Positions 1-9,579 of a stretch of DNA of 64,000 nucleotides are shown here, in pieces (position 1 is the stretch's first letter; each line of letters starts with the position of its first letter). This DNA is from Sphagnum magellanicum. Lineage: Eukaryota > Streptophyta > Sphagnopsida > Sphagnales > Sphagnaceae. Position numbers and translations under genes: made by a program. A model generated the notes under the pieces. That model did no database searches. It saw nothing but the letters and a program-made list of their open reading frames with translations, and was not told the origin of the DNA. The DNA lies in assembly GCA_021904315.1 (NCBI GenBank), contig CM038912.1, positions 23,782,949 through 23,846,948 of the forward strand, given 5' to 3'.

Positions 1-159
1 ATGGTGTTGTCCCATGCCCCAAAATTTTGTAACAACACAGAGCACTAATTACAAAATTCTAACACAACGTATGGTTTGAAAAATACGGTGCATCAACGGT
101 GATGAACGACGATGGACGAACGTTGGTGGATGGATGTGTGGATGAACATCAATGGACGG

Positions 160-340
160 AAGGGGCTGAACCAATAGAACTGGACTAACGGACGACAACA
201 GACATTGAACAAAATGAGGACAAACATCGAACAAAACAAGGACGAACGTCAAATAAAATGAAAATGGACATCAAATGAAACAAGGATGGACGTCAAATGA
301 AACAAGGACAAATGTCAAATAAATGGCAATAGAATAATAG
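160..340. repeat. Degenerate tandem repeat, unit about 22-27 bp
   Basis: Successive copies of a motif like ACAAGGACGAACGTCAAAT recur with variants (ACATCGAAC, ACATCAAATGA, ACGTCAAATGA, ATGTCAAATAA). The copies differ by substitutions and small indels, so this is an old minisatellite. No coding role is apparent. Confidence 0.6.
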
Positions 341-683
341 AACAAAACGAATTGCAACGGAACAAAACGAAATGGATTACGATTTCAACAGACTATGCTA
401 GTAGCAACGCTGTAGAGTGATCCGCATCCGCGAGCTCTGCGGCGATGGCATGCAAAAAAGAAGAACAAACTTTTTTTTCTTCTACTTCATGTTTTCTTTT
501 TTTATTATTATTCTCATCATCTTCTTCCAGAACTATTACACGGGCTACTCACTACATGACTATAAATTCAAAAACACACAAGAATGCACAGCCCAGATGT
601 TAACCTCAAAACCCATGTACAAGGAAAGCAAGTGTATGTGGGGTTGCATCACCTGATGTAGATTTTGTACTATAATCCAACCT

Positions 684-712
<29 letters not shown>
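684..712. repeat. (GT)n microsatellite
   Basis: An uninterrupted run of about 14 TG dinucleotides. Confidence 0.95.
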
Positions 713-715
<3 letters not shown>

Positions 716-996
716 AAGACCTAAAGCTGGCAGTAAAACAAGCTTTGGAGTTGGTCGCTCCTTCTTCCTTCCAAAGCTTCAAAACTCAGAACTTCATAGT
801 TTGTAACTTGTTTCCGGTGTCCCTTCTCCCTCGCTTGCGCTATTGCTAATTATGGTTGTTGTTCCTATTGTAGTTGTAGTATAAAAATAGAAAAAGAAAA
901 AGAAGTAGCAACAATTCAAAAACACAAGAAACCAACAAGCAAAAGAAACCCAAAGCCAAGAAAAATCTGCCACTTTCAACATTAAGCGACAAATAA

Positions 997-1141
997 CAAT
1001 TTTTCTAGAATTAAATTGAAAAGAAGGAAAAAGAACGTAATGTAGGTAAACAGTGGCCGTGTAATAGCCACCGTGAGCATTTAGAAATCCAATCTAACTA
1101 TGGAGGAAACTCTCCCTGACAAAAGAATTCTAGAAAAATTG
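997..1141. mobile_element. Small inverted-repeat (MITE-like) element
   Basis: CAATTTTTCTAGAATT at 997-1012 is the exact reverse complement of the 16 bases at 1126-1141. The resulting 145-bp unit has no coding capacity. Both outer flanks carry an ACAAA motif, but not in clean register, so a target-site duplication is not proven. The size and terminal repeats fit a MITE; a chance palindrome or stem-loop remains possible. Confidence 0.45.
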
Positions 1142-3854
1142 ACAAAAGAAGGGAAAAGCTTGGCCTTTTATACAACCATCAACAAAGTTGAAACCCTAAA
1201 CAAGCCATAACCCTAAAACACCTAATAACATACAATAACCTAAGAACGTACATTAACCCTAAAAGCATGATTGGCACACCCGTAACCGGCCATCATGTAT
1301 GAGGCCATGCATATGGGCATGACAAAACAAATAATTATTGCTTATCCCTTTGTAACTATTAATTTGTGGAATGATTCACAATTTGTAAACCTTGAAATTA
1401 GCAAGCAAGAGGAGTAACTCATGTTCTATGTCTAATTTAGTAATGTCCATTCACTTTCTCTATTTCTAGATCTTTGCTGACGGTGTTATTTATCAAATTC
1501 TTGTAATCATTTTATTGTTTAGTGGGTGCAAATGTTGAATGTTTTTTGTTTCTTTAAATGTGGAAACACATGCCATGTTATGCAATTGTTGTGAAACATG
1601 GTTACATATTATAAGGTTTGTATCAATTGATCATCACCTATTAATTATTGACACCCATTACCAAATAAGTGTATTCCATAAACCTAATCAAGCCCCACAC
1701 TTAGTGCAATGTGCTCTTATGTTCTTATTTGTTTGAGTTGCATTATTGTATTTTTAACTTTTGTTGGAAAACCTCATGTGGCATTTGCTTTTGGCAAATA
1801 TTTGTAATAGTGTCATAGTGTTGTGATAGCACTTGGTGCTCATCAAATATGTAGTTTAGCAATTTGACATGACTAATGATAAGGTATTTTGTGACTTTGT
1901 CTTTTTTTTCTTTGAATTGTACCTATTCTCAAGGTATTTAGTTGCCTAAAAGAGAAAAACTACAAATGATGGTGAATATATCAAAAAATATACTAAATGT
2001 TTGATAGGCCTTTGTGTGTTACAAGTTAGAGCAATTCTATCCATGGTATATGTATTACATATTGGTTGTGCCATCATGTTTTTGCATATATCTTATTTGG
2101 GTTGATTGTTGTAGTCACTACAAAAAGTCACACGATCTTGCACCATATATGTCATTCAACACAGAGGTTAGCATAATAAATTGGTTTGTTATTTGTAATG
2201 AGGTCGGAGAAGCACAGAAAAGCTCATTTGTAGCACAAAGCTTTGCTCTAATCACAAGTGTCCCTGAATTATTAAAAAAATTCTTCTAGCAAACCCTTGT
2301 TAAACAACTATTTGCTAATATCATCAATTCCAATTACTCAAATCCAAACACTAAATAGTAAATGTTTGAATATGGAGCATACCTACTTTTATTCAATAAC
2401 AAAAATGACCTTTATATGCAATTGCAATGAACAAGATGTGAAATAACCCACCTTATGTTAATCAATATAGAACATCAATTTTTTTACCATGTCAAAGTTC
2501 TTTAAGCTAAAGAACCATTAGATATTGCAACCTATTTTTGGTCTTGAAATAACAATCCCACCAAGAACTGACAAAAGAATGAATTTAAAAAAACTGAAAT
2601 CGGACAATATTTTTGAAATTTTAAAAGAAAAAAGTTCTAAAAACCTCAGGTTTGTAAAAGTATGATTTTTGAAAGAACTAGAACTGTGGTTCTTACTAAA
2701 GTCAAATAACCTCCCAACATTGTTGTTTACCTTTATCCAAGGGTGGGTAATTGTTTTGAATTGGGTAAAAAAAGGAATTTAAAAGAATAATCTTATAGCT
2801 TACATGCATTCCCACATTTTGCCCTTCATTCAATTATGATGGATTTGTTTGTTAGAATTATGGCAATTGACTTAGAACTATCCTAACTTTTGTAGTTTGT
2901 TCCATTCTTTCCCTTAATTAGGGTATACCCTTCACACCTTTGTAAGTTATGATACCATTTACCATTATAGGATTACCTTAAGTGTAAAACTGAAGGTGCC
3001 AAACTAAAGGTGCCACATAAGTCCTTTCTATTTTGTTATTTTTTCCCTTAGAATATTTTAATGTCATGCCAATTGCACAACTAACATCTTCGCTCACTTG
3101 CCACTGTGCCATAATTGTGCACATATGTTGTACATCTTCCAATTGACCCTAACCTTAGGTTTATGTGCTCATATCCAATGTGGGTCACTTACCATTGTAC
3201 TTGCCAATAATGATATATAATTGTCATGTATTCTCAAATTGGGAAAACTTTCAAACCATATACACACCTATACATGGTTGGCATATAAGTTATTATCTGA
3301 TTTTTTGTTTACCATTTACCAAGTTAATGTAATAAATAGATGTACCTGCCTAGTCAACCATGATAGGTGCCATTGGTGGTGGTGATGGCACAGGTACATA
3401 GCATGGGTGAACACAAATAGTCCCATCCTACAGTCCAACTTCGAGTTGAAGCCATTTAACAATCTGCTACTAAAGGAATTCCCAAATTATGGAGTGGGAA
3501 GCTAAAGTTGCAAAGAGTTCTAACCAAATAAGCCTTTGAATACAGAGAGGTTTAGGTTGATGGCCTTTTTTGACTAGTCATGTTGTGGCACATATCTATT
3601 TCCCTTTTGTAGCAGTGGGTTAAATTTCCCAACACTCAAAATTAAATTTAATAAGTCTTATCTATCTTTCTCTTCATCAAGAAGCTTTGCAAATCAACTA
3701 TTGCTACCCTATATTCTTTGACACCCCTTCAGGTTTTTTTGGATTCCAGCAACTTCAACAACACAAAAATTACATCAATACAACAGGGACGGCAAACAAT
3801 CTGAATATGAACACTTGGGTTGTTTCTCTTCTTCACTCTTCTTTTTTCACTTAG

Positions 3855-3870
3855 ACCCTAAACCCTAAAC
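3855..3870 (-). other. Two telomere-type (CCCTAAA) repeats
   Basis: Two copies of the plant telomere motif lie just downstream of the stop codon of the minus-strand RING gene. This is either a telo-box-like element or a short interstitial telomeric repeat. No function can be assigned from two copies. Confidence 0.5.
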
Positions 3871-3874
3871 ACTC

Positions 3875-5661
3875 TTACCAATAAATTGCTTCTGGCTTGG
3901 TTGTAAGTGCGGCCTTGCAAATAGGACAGGTTTTGATGTCGCTCCATATCCTAACTGCACAATCCAAACACACAGTGGCATGGTTGCAAGGTCTGAAGCA
4001 TGCTCTTTTCTAGGCTGATGATGAAGAATCCAACATGAGGCAATGATCCCCTGCTGCTACCAGTTGTACTATCTTTGTTGTTCTTGCCTGAGTCCAGTTC
4101 CTCAAAACATACACTGCAGTCACAAGCTCCTGATCCCTGTTGGCTGCTGCTTGTTGTCATTGTCATGGTGATGGCAGGGCTGATGCCCTTTTTGTTGCCA
4201 GGCAGAGTATTTACTTCTTGAAAGCTTCTTACAATTGCTGCCATGTTAGCCAAGTGCTGCTGCTCTTCTTGCCTTTCCTTGCTATTCTTCTGTTCAAAGT
4301 GCCACATTCCACATCAACTGCATTTAATTTGGTTCAAGGTTTCATGAACAATCTCATCAAGAATTTCAGCTGTTGAATCACATTTGTCATCACCTTTCTG
4401 AAAACAATCACAGCAAGTCTAATTTCTGCTGCTCATTTGCATAGTCATTGCCTAAGTTTCTGACAACAATCACAGAAAGTCTAATTTCAGAGTCTAGTAA
4501 CTGAATCAAAAAAGAGGATTTGGGTGCACCGCACCTCCTGTTCCTCCTCCATCATCAGAGTGGTAGTATATCTTGTATTGTCTTTTATCTCTTCCATGTG
4601 CTCCAGAAGTTGCATGGATGAGTGGGTTGATTCCAGGAAGCAACAGGAAAAGGCATAGACAAAACCAACAACACCGCAATCTAAAAACATGGAATTCATG
4701 CTTTGAAGAATCATGGCATTTGTCTATCAAGCAGGAGACAATCAAAAACCTTTATAGCAAAGAAGAGAAGAGAACATAAGAGGAGAGAAGAGAAGAAAAG
4801 AGAATTAGAGAAAAGAAAGGAGCTGCACCTCCAAAAACACATCATATTGTTCCTCTCTGAGAGCAAGAACAGAGTCATGATGCTTCTTGTCAAGCTCCTT
4901 CAGTCTCTTCTGTTGATCCTCTGCAAAAATCTTCTCATAGACAATGTCCTCTATGATTTGCAGTTCATGATGCTCAGCACTGGCGATTCTGATCATGAGC
5001 AAAACCTCAATGTACTGATCATGATGAGCTCTTCTTATATGGGAGCTTGACTGCACATTCTCTCCAGCTAATTTGGCATGATTCAGATTAGACTTGAGAG
5101 CATGCAATGACTTGGGGCGATCCCAACTCTCCCCCAGCAACTGCTGCCCTGGTGGTATTTGCCATAACTCTTGTTTGGTGCACTCCCTTTCCAGGTTTCC
5201 CTCCACAAACACGTTGATCTCTGCCCGCTTCGCACTCTCAATTCTCGCCAGCTTTAGCAAAGTAGTAATACCAGATCATGGATCTATCCAAAATCCCATT
5301 TGCAATAGTATTGCGATCGCGAGTTCTTCAATGTGAGAGAACACAAGAAATGATGGTGAAGAGGAGGAGGAGGAGGAATGGTTAGGGTTTAGCTGCAGGT
5401 AGAGAGAGTCTAGAGGTGCACAGACATACAGGCATTCCTGTTGAAGTCCTGGGTTTGCGAGATCCTGAGGGAGAACAGTTTCTGGGCGGAGCTTTCGGCA
5501 TGCACCACGGTCATGATCTGACTCATCGCCTTACGGGTGTCGACGAGCGGAGTTCCTTGAGCGCCAGCAGCAGCAGCAGGGACGTTCAAACTTTGTTGCA
5601 GTTGTTGTTCGTTCGCAGCAGCGTGACTAGCTGCTGCACCCATGCCAAAGCGCACCTCCAT
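3875..5661 (-). pseudogene. RING-HC zinc-finger (E3 ubiquitin ligase-like) gene, three exons, disrupted
   Basis: Reading right to left, exon 1 starts at the ATG at 5661 (Ala/Gln-rich N terminus) and ends near 5430-5422; the exact donor is unresolved. Exon 2 (about 5251-4829, 141 codons) is helical and charged, ending in a Lys/Glu-rich coiled-coil-like stretch. Exon 3 (4397-3875) holds the RING: CSVC, then CNHATVCLDC, then CPIC, i.e. C-x2-C, C-x-H-x3-C-x2-C, C-x2-C. The exon 2 donor (GAG/GTGCAG at 4828) and exon 3 acceptor (TTTTCAG at 4398) are both phase 0 and join cleanly. RING-HC proteins usually recruit E2 enzymes. Two lesions are visible: an in-frame TGA at 4316-4314, and a frameshift near the four-base homopolymer at 4006-4009, just before the second half of the RING. 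Exon 3 is 523 nt, one more than a multiple of three. Either the gene is recently dead or the assembly has errors. I do not recognise the N-terminal two thirds. Confidence 0.7.
4394..4490 (-). repeat. Direct duplication of the exon 3 splice-acceptor region of the RING gene
   Basis: Two 35-bp copies (4394-4428 and 4456-4490, offset 62 bp) differ at only a few bases. On the minus strand each reads through a pyrimidine-containing tract to a CAG. The downstream copy supplies the predicted exon 3 acceptor; the other is a decoy acceptor inside the intron. Confidence 0.75.
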
Positions 5662-5837
5662 GATCACAGCTACTAGTACCAACAGAGGAGCGACCGCGCG
5701 CTCTAGATCGCTGCAATCCCAAATCCGCAAACTCCTGCAGTCACGATACCAAATGCTCTTGACCCAAGAAGAGGAGAGACGAGAATTCATTCCAGTGAGA
5801 CAAGAAGAATCTCAAGACTTGCGCAGATTCTTTTTTC

Positions 5838-5952
5838 TCTTCTTCTTCTTCTTCTTCTTCCATTCCGCTTCCGCTTATTCTTTTTCTCCTCAAGTTCTTC
5901 TTCTTCTTCTCAAGACTTTGTGCAGGAACAGGAAGACGAAGAAGAAGAAGCA
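5838..5952. repeat. (TTC)n / (GAA)n microsatellites upstream of the RING gene
   Basis: Runs of TTC at about 5838-5860 and 5895-5910, and of GAA at about 5937-5952, lie upstream (minus-strand sense) of the RING gene start, where the 5' leader or promoter would be. Pyrimidine/purine-rich leaders of this sort are common in plant genes. Confidence 0.8.
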
Positions 5953-7655
5953 GCGGAAGCAATGGCGGTTACATCTAATCTAACGTCCGTCACAAGAAGA
6001 AAAATACCGTCTGAAAATACGTACTTAAAGTAACCCGAAAGTTCTCTTAAACCCTGCAAGCTCATTAAACCCTGGCAGCTTGACATCTAGAGAATTTTCC
6101 AAACAGAAAAATGTGAAGCCTCTCTCTGACTAGCATTGTGGAGTTCTAAACCGATTATGTAAAAGCTCAAATTTGATTGAAAGAAACTTGATTGAATCGC
6201 TTCTTTTTCTGATCACGCAATCTGATTCACCATCTCGACAATATTGCACAAACTCGTGTACAGCAATTTTGACAATGTGATTCAGCTCTGCTAGCATGAT
6301 CTCAAGCCTGGAAAATACATTGTTGGAAAAACCCATCTGCTCAAGGCTGCTATTTATGTGAAGCTTCCTGGATGTGATTGAAACAAATCTGAAAGCTTGA
6401 ATCTTCTTCCGCACAATCAATCTGATTCAGCATCTTGACAACATTGCACATTGAACTCAGGTACAACAACAGTTTTGACCAGATGAAGCTCATGGGCCAG
6501 AATAGTGAACCAGCACTCACCAGCCCATCATGTAGGATGGATGGTCTGTGGACAAGAAACACTGATTTCTGTCTGATGTCGGTAGCCTCACATTTCAACA
6601 CACACATATTGGGACCACACCCACATTCATCAAGTGTGATTGCTAACTTTTGCAACAACTCACATTGAATCACATGCAAAACATGATGTCACTCACCATT
6701 GCCAAAATTCCAAGAACATTGTCAAGCAAGAAGAAAAGAAAACATGATAGCGGAGGCGCAAGAATACTTTGCACTTTAACAAACAAAGGAACTCAACAAA
6801 ATCCAATCTTTGTAGAATGTTGCTCCAGGCTTTATATCCAATTCCACCATCACTGAACCTACAAAACCAACCACACCCCATCTAACAAACATAGTAAGTC
6901 CTCTAGAATTAGACCACGGTTGCACAATTTTGGAATCTAGAAACATGTTGTAGAATAGTGAAAATGCAAGCATAGGCAAGAGTAGATGTAGGAAATAAAA
7001 TTCTCGCCTTGTTATAATCTATTGTTAGTGGAGGTAGGCCTAAGGGCTCAAAACGCAATCTGAAATTTCAAAGTGTCACGTGGCATCGTTTCATTTGACT
7101 TTTCTTCATCCAATTTTATTTTGTTGGGCCACATACTGAACATCATGGGAGCTATTGTTCATAGGGTTTGATCTTCGAGGAGCTCTTTCTTTCAGCAACA
7201 TTGCGGCTCTGCAAGGCCTTCAGTCTCTTTCTTTCTGTGAGGAACACTTGTGCCAACGTTGCTCCCGGTAGCTACACCTCCGAGTGCACTACACTACAAA
7301 AATGTTCTCTCTCTTTTCTGCACAAGCTCGCCCTGAGAGAAGACTGACTGAGAAAAACTTTCAGCTCTTCTATTTTTTCTTTATGTCTTTTGTTGCTGCA
7401 GGTTTCATGTGTTATCCGAGTTTGATGAAGGCAAGCGTAGCTACCGAAGGAGACTAATAAGCCACAATGAACATCGTCGGAAGCTCCAGCCTGACGCTTA
7501 GAACCCTGCTACTCTCAACAATCGAAGCTCATCACCCATGCACACTTATGCCTTTCACATGCATGGAGCAGCAGTTTCTCTTTCCCTTGAAGGTATACAA
7601 AATGCCTCTTGCAACTCTTGCAGTTCTTTTCTTGTTCTTGTTTTTGTTCTTCTAT
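5953..7655. other. Intergenic DNA between the RING gene and RRM fragments
   Basis: No gene is supported. An imperfect direct repeat lies within it (6170-6285 and 6397-6495). Two minus-strand open frames (6130-6420 and 6350-6679) are partly products of that duplication, since the related DNA gives related peptides, and they match no family I know. The stretch 7140-7460 is somewhat less AT-rich and could be a leader for the RRM fragments, which I cannot prove. Confidence 0.5.
6170..6495. repeat. Imperfect direct repeat of about 100 bp
   Basis: The block at about 6170-6285 (containing CAATCTGATTCACCATCT then GACAATATTGCACA) recurs at 6397-6495 as CAATCTGATTCAGCATCT then GACAACATTGCACA. Similarity continues through the following roughly 40 bases with small gaps. 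Confidence 0.7.
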
Positions 7656-7780
7656 GAAGCAGATTGTAGAGGAAGTAAGTAATGGTTCTCTTCTTCTTCT
7701 GTTGTAGAGCAAGCAGATTCTATAATTCAAGTAATGGTTTTCTTTTTCTTCTTCTTCTTTTGTGAAGCAGATTGTAGACA
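7656..7780. repeat. 54-bp tandem repeat, about 2.3 copies
   Basis: Units begin GAAGCAGATTGTAGA at 7656, then 7710 (GCAAGCAGATTCTATA variant) and 7764, a constant 54-bp step. Each unit contains a TTCTTCTTC pyrimidine tract. The tandem array also inflates the minus-strand open frame that overlaps it. Confidence 0.8.
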
Positions 7781-7817
7781 CACACAGCTTTTGCAGCAAA
7801 TTAGAGGCACATGAGGT

Positions 7818-7951
7818 ATGCCGACGACTTTGGATGATGATGTGGAACATTATATCCCTTTCCTGAATGGGGCGAATCTCTTTTCTTGTCCTCCTTGGAG
7901 AGTTCATGGAGTTCGGATGAGAATGGACGAGCACCACCCTAGCACCATCAG
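7818..7951 (+). other. Candidate coding exon upstream of the RRM fragment
   Basis: From an ATG at 7818 a frame runs 44 codons to a good donor (ATCAG/GTTGGT at 7951/7952). The encoded peptide begins MPTTLDDDVEHY and has a non-repetitive, globular-looking composition. It lies about 690 bp before the RRM exon on the same strand, so it may be an earlier exon of that gene or gene fragment. No domain is recognisable, and the link to the RRM exon is inference from position only. Confidence 0.3.
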
Positions 7952-8642
7952 GTTGGTTTGTTGATCATTCTTGTGTTGGATCTCATTATTTTTCTAAGCC
8001 CTGCTTTCTCAACAGAACTTCAAGATTTCCTTCCCTGATAGCAAGAGTTTCCTGAGTGTAAATTTGGAGAGCTTTCTTTTGCTGCAACTTCAATCTATGC
8101 AAAAAATTTAGACTGGAATGTTTTCAATCAGTCCTGTATGAAATAGAACCCTCAGGAACCTTGTGACTACTTTTGGGAGTAAATGGAACTTGGTGGTGCT
8201 TTTTGTTGTCTTGGGTCTTTCTTTTTCTTTTCTTTTTTGAGAAAGAGAAAAAAAGAAGGAGAGCTTCAACAAGAAGAATAGGAAGTCTCATCTAGCAGCA
8301 GCAGCAAAGGGGTGATCCTCACAGCTGCAGCAGTAGCAACTTTGCCAATCTCATCAAAAATAGTGCACTTGTAACATCACTCAGTCTTGCTCTATGCCTT
8401 GGATCTGGTCAGTCCTTCATTCCTGCATTTTTTTGCATTGCAGGAATTTCTCCAGATCTGTGTCATATGTTTCTTTGTCTTGCTCTTCTATGTCTTATAG
8501 GTCCTAGAATTTTTTTAGACATGGAATTTTTTTGTCAAATCCCTTGCAGCTGGTTACCAGGCTACAATATTGTGTAGGGGAGGGTGAGTTCCTTCTACAA
8601 ATGGTTGATGTAAATGTGGCGGTGGAATGTTTGTGTTTCCAG

Positions 8643-8999
8643 ATTCGAGGGATGATGGAAGCATTTGGAGTGCAGGGGTTAACAGGGATGAATTTAGCAA
8701 CTATGCAAGCAGCAGGGTTGGGAGGTATCACAGGGATACCAGGCTTAATTGATACATTAGAGCATGTTTGCATCAAGATGCAGGGTCTCCCATATAATGC
8801 TACACAGAGAGATAATGAATTCCTTTGATGGACTTAACATCATGCCCAATGGCATTCACATTGTTATGGGAGCTACAAATTGTCCAACTGGTGAGGTATT
8901 TGTGGAGTTCACATCTTCTGATGAAGCCCAATGTGGAATGGATAGTTACTGCCAAACCATTGGGTCTTACTACAAAGAATTGTTCAGGGCAACCAAAAG
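8643..8999 (+). pseudogene. hnRNP F/H-type (quasi-RRM) RNA-binding protein exon, frameshifted
   Basis: The exon opens after a TTTCCAG acceptor (8642) and closes at an AAAAG/GTACAC donor (8999/9000). The first frame gives a Gly/Met/Leu-rich linker (AFGVQGLTGMNLATM) followed by IKMQGLPYNAT, the RNP2-like start of a quasi-RRM. A frameshift at about 8818-8826 (GAATTCCTTTGATGG) then moves coding to another frame, which gives FDGLNIMPNGIHIV, then GEVFVEF (RNP1-like) and SYYKELF. This order fits one RRM of the GRSF1/hnRNP F/H/ESRP-like family, which bind G-rich RNA in splicing. One extra base explains the shift. The further RRMs expected of a full-length gene were not found nearby, so this looks like a fragment or dead copy; a sequencing indel is the alternative. 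Confidence 0.65.
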
Positions 9000-9417
9000 G
9001 TACACATTTTATGTAATTGTGCAAGTTGCATGAGTTTTAAATATGTACTAGGACTTCAAACCTGGTTTTAATGTGAATTTGTACAAAATAACATGCTTCT
9101 CTTCAAATTGCAGCCCTGAACTAAAACCAAGTTCTGATTAACAGAGTAGTATAATTAGGAGCCAAGGAATTTTTTTGCTGCATTTGTTCCATTATCCTTG
9201 ACTTGGGTAATAATATTTTCTTGGGTGCTATAATGAAATGTTGTCGGCAACTGGAGGCAAAGGAGGCTCTCAATGAGGCGAACTCTAAGTAGTATCAATT
9301 TCAATAGTTTTCCTTCTAACACAGCCACTTCATTGTCAGATGTTTCGAAATGTATACTTTCATTTGAGTTCTATGGGTTTGCTTGTATATGAAGTTGAGG
9401 GGTTTGTGTGTTTGCAG

Positions 9418-9579
9418 GCAGCAATTGGTGCATTTGGAATAACAGGACTGATGGGCACACAGGCCACAATAGCCAGCTGGGCAAAAATGCAGAATGTAGC
9501 AGCTGTAACAACAAGCTTTTATCAATCCCAGTCTCACAAAGCTTCTTGCTCAATTGAAAAACACAGTCACTCTAATTAA
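9418..9579 (+). other. Possible further exon of the RRM gene fragment
   Basis: After a TGTTTGCAG acceptor, 53 codons run to TAA at 9577-9579. The start (AIGAFGITGLMGTQATIA) resembles the linker preceding the RRM at about 8660-8705 (AFGVQGLTGMNLATM), so the two segments may be related exons or an internal duplication. Joining the donor at 8999 to this acceptor does not keep the frame, which adds to the evidence of decay. Confidence 0.35.

Larger units (their letters stand above)
1..3874. other. Gene-free repeat-like region
   Basis: I see no coding gene here. The stretch holds a degenerate short tandem repeat, a (GT)n microsatellite, a small inverted-repeat element (all listed separately) and otherwise AT-rich DNA with few CpG dinucleotides. 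The open frames are short, biased to Phe/Leu/Ile/Tyr, and match no family I recognise. Confidence 0.6.

Noticed and set aside
7515-7937. 140-codon minus-strand open frame
   Set aside because: It is produced by the 54-bp tandem repeat and TTC tracts read in reverse (Glu/Arg/Lys runs).
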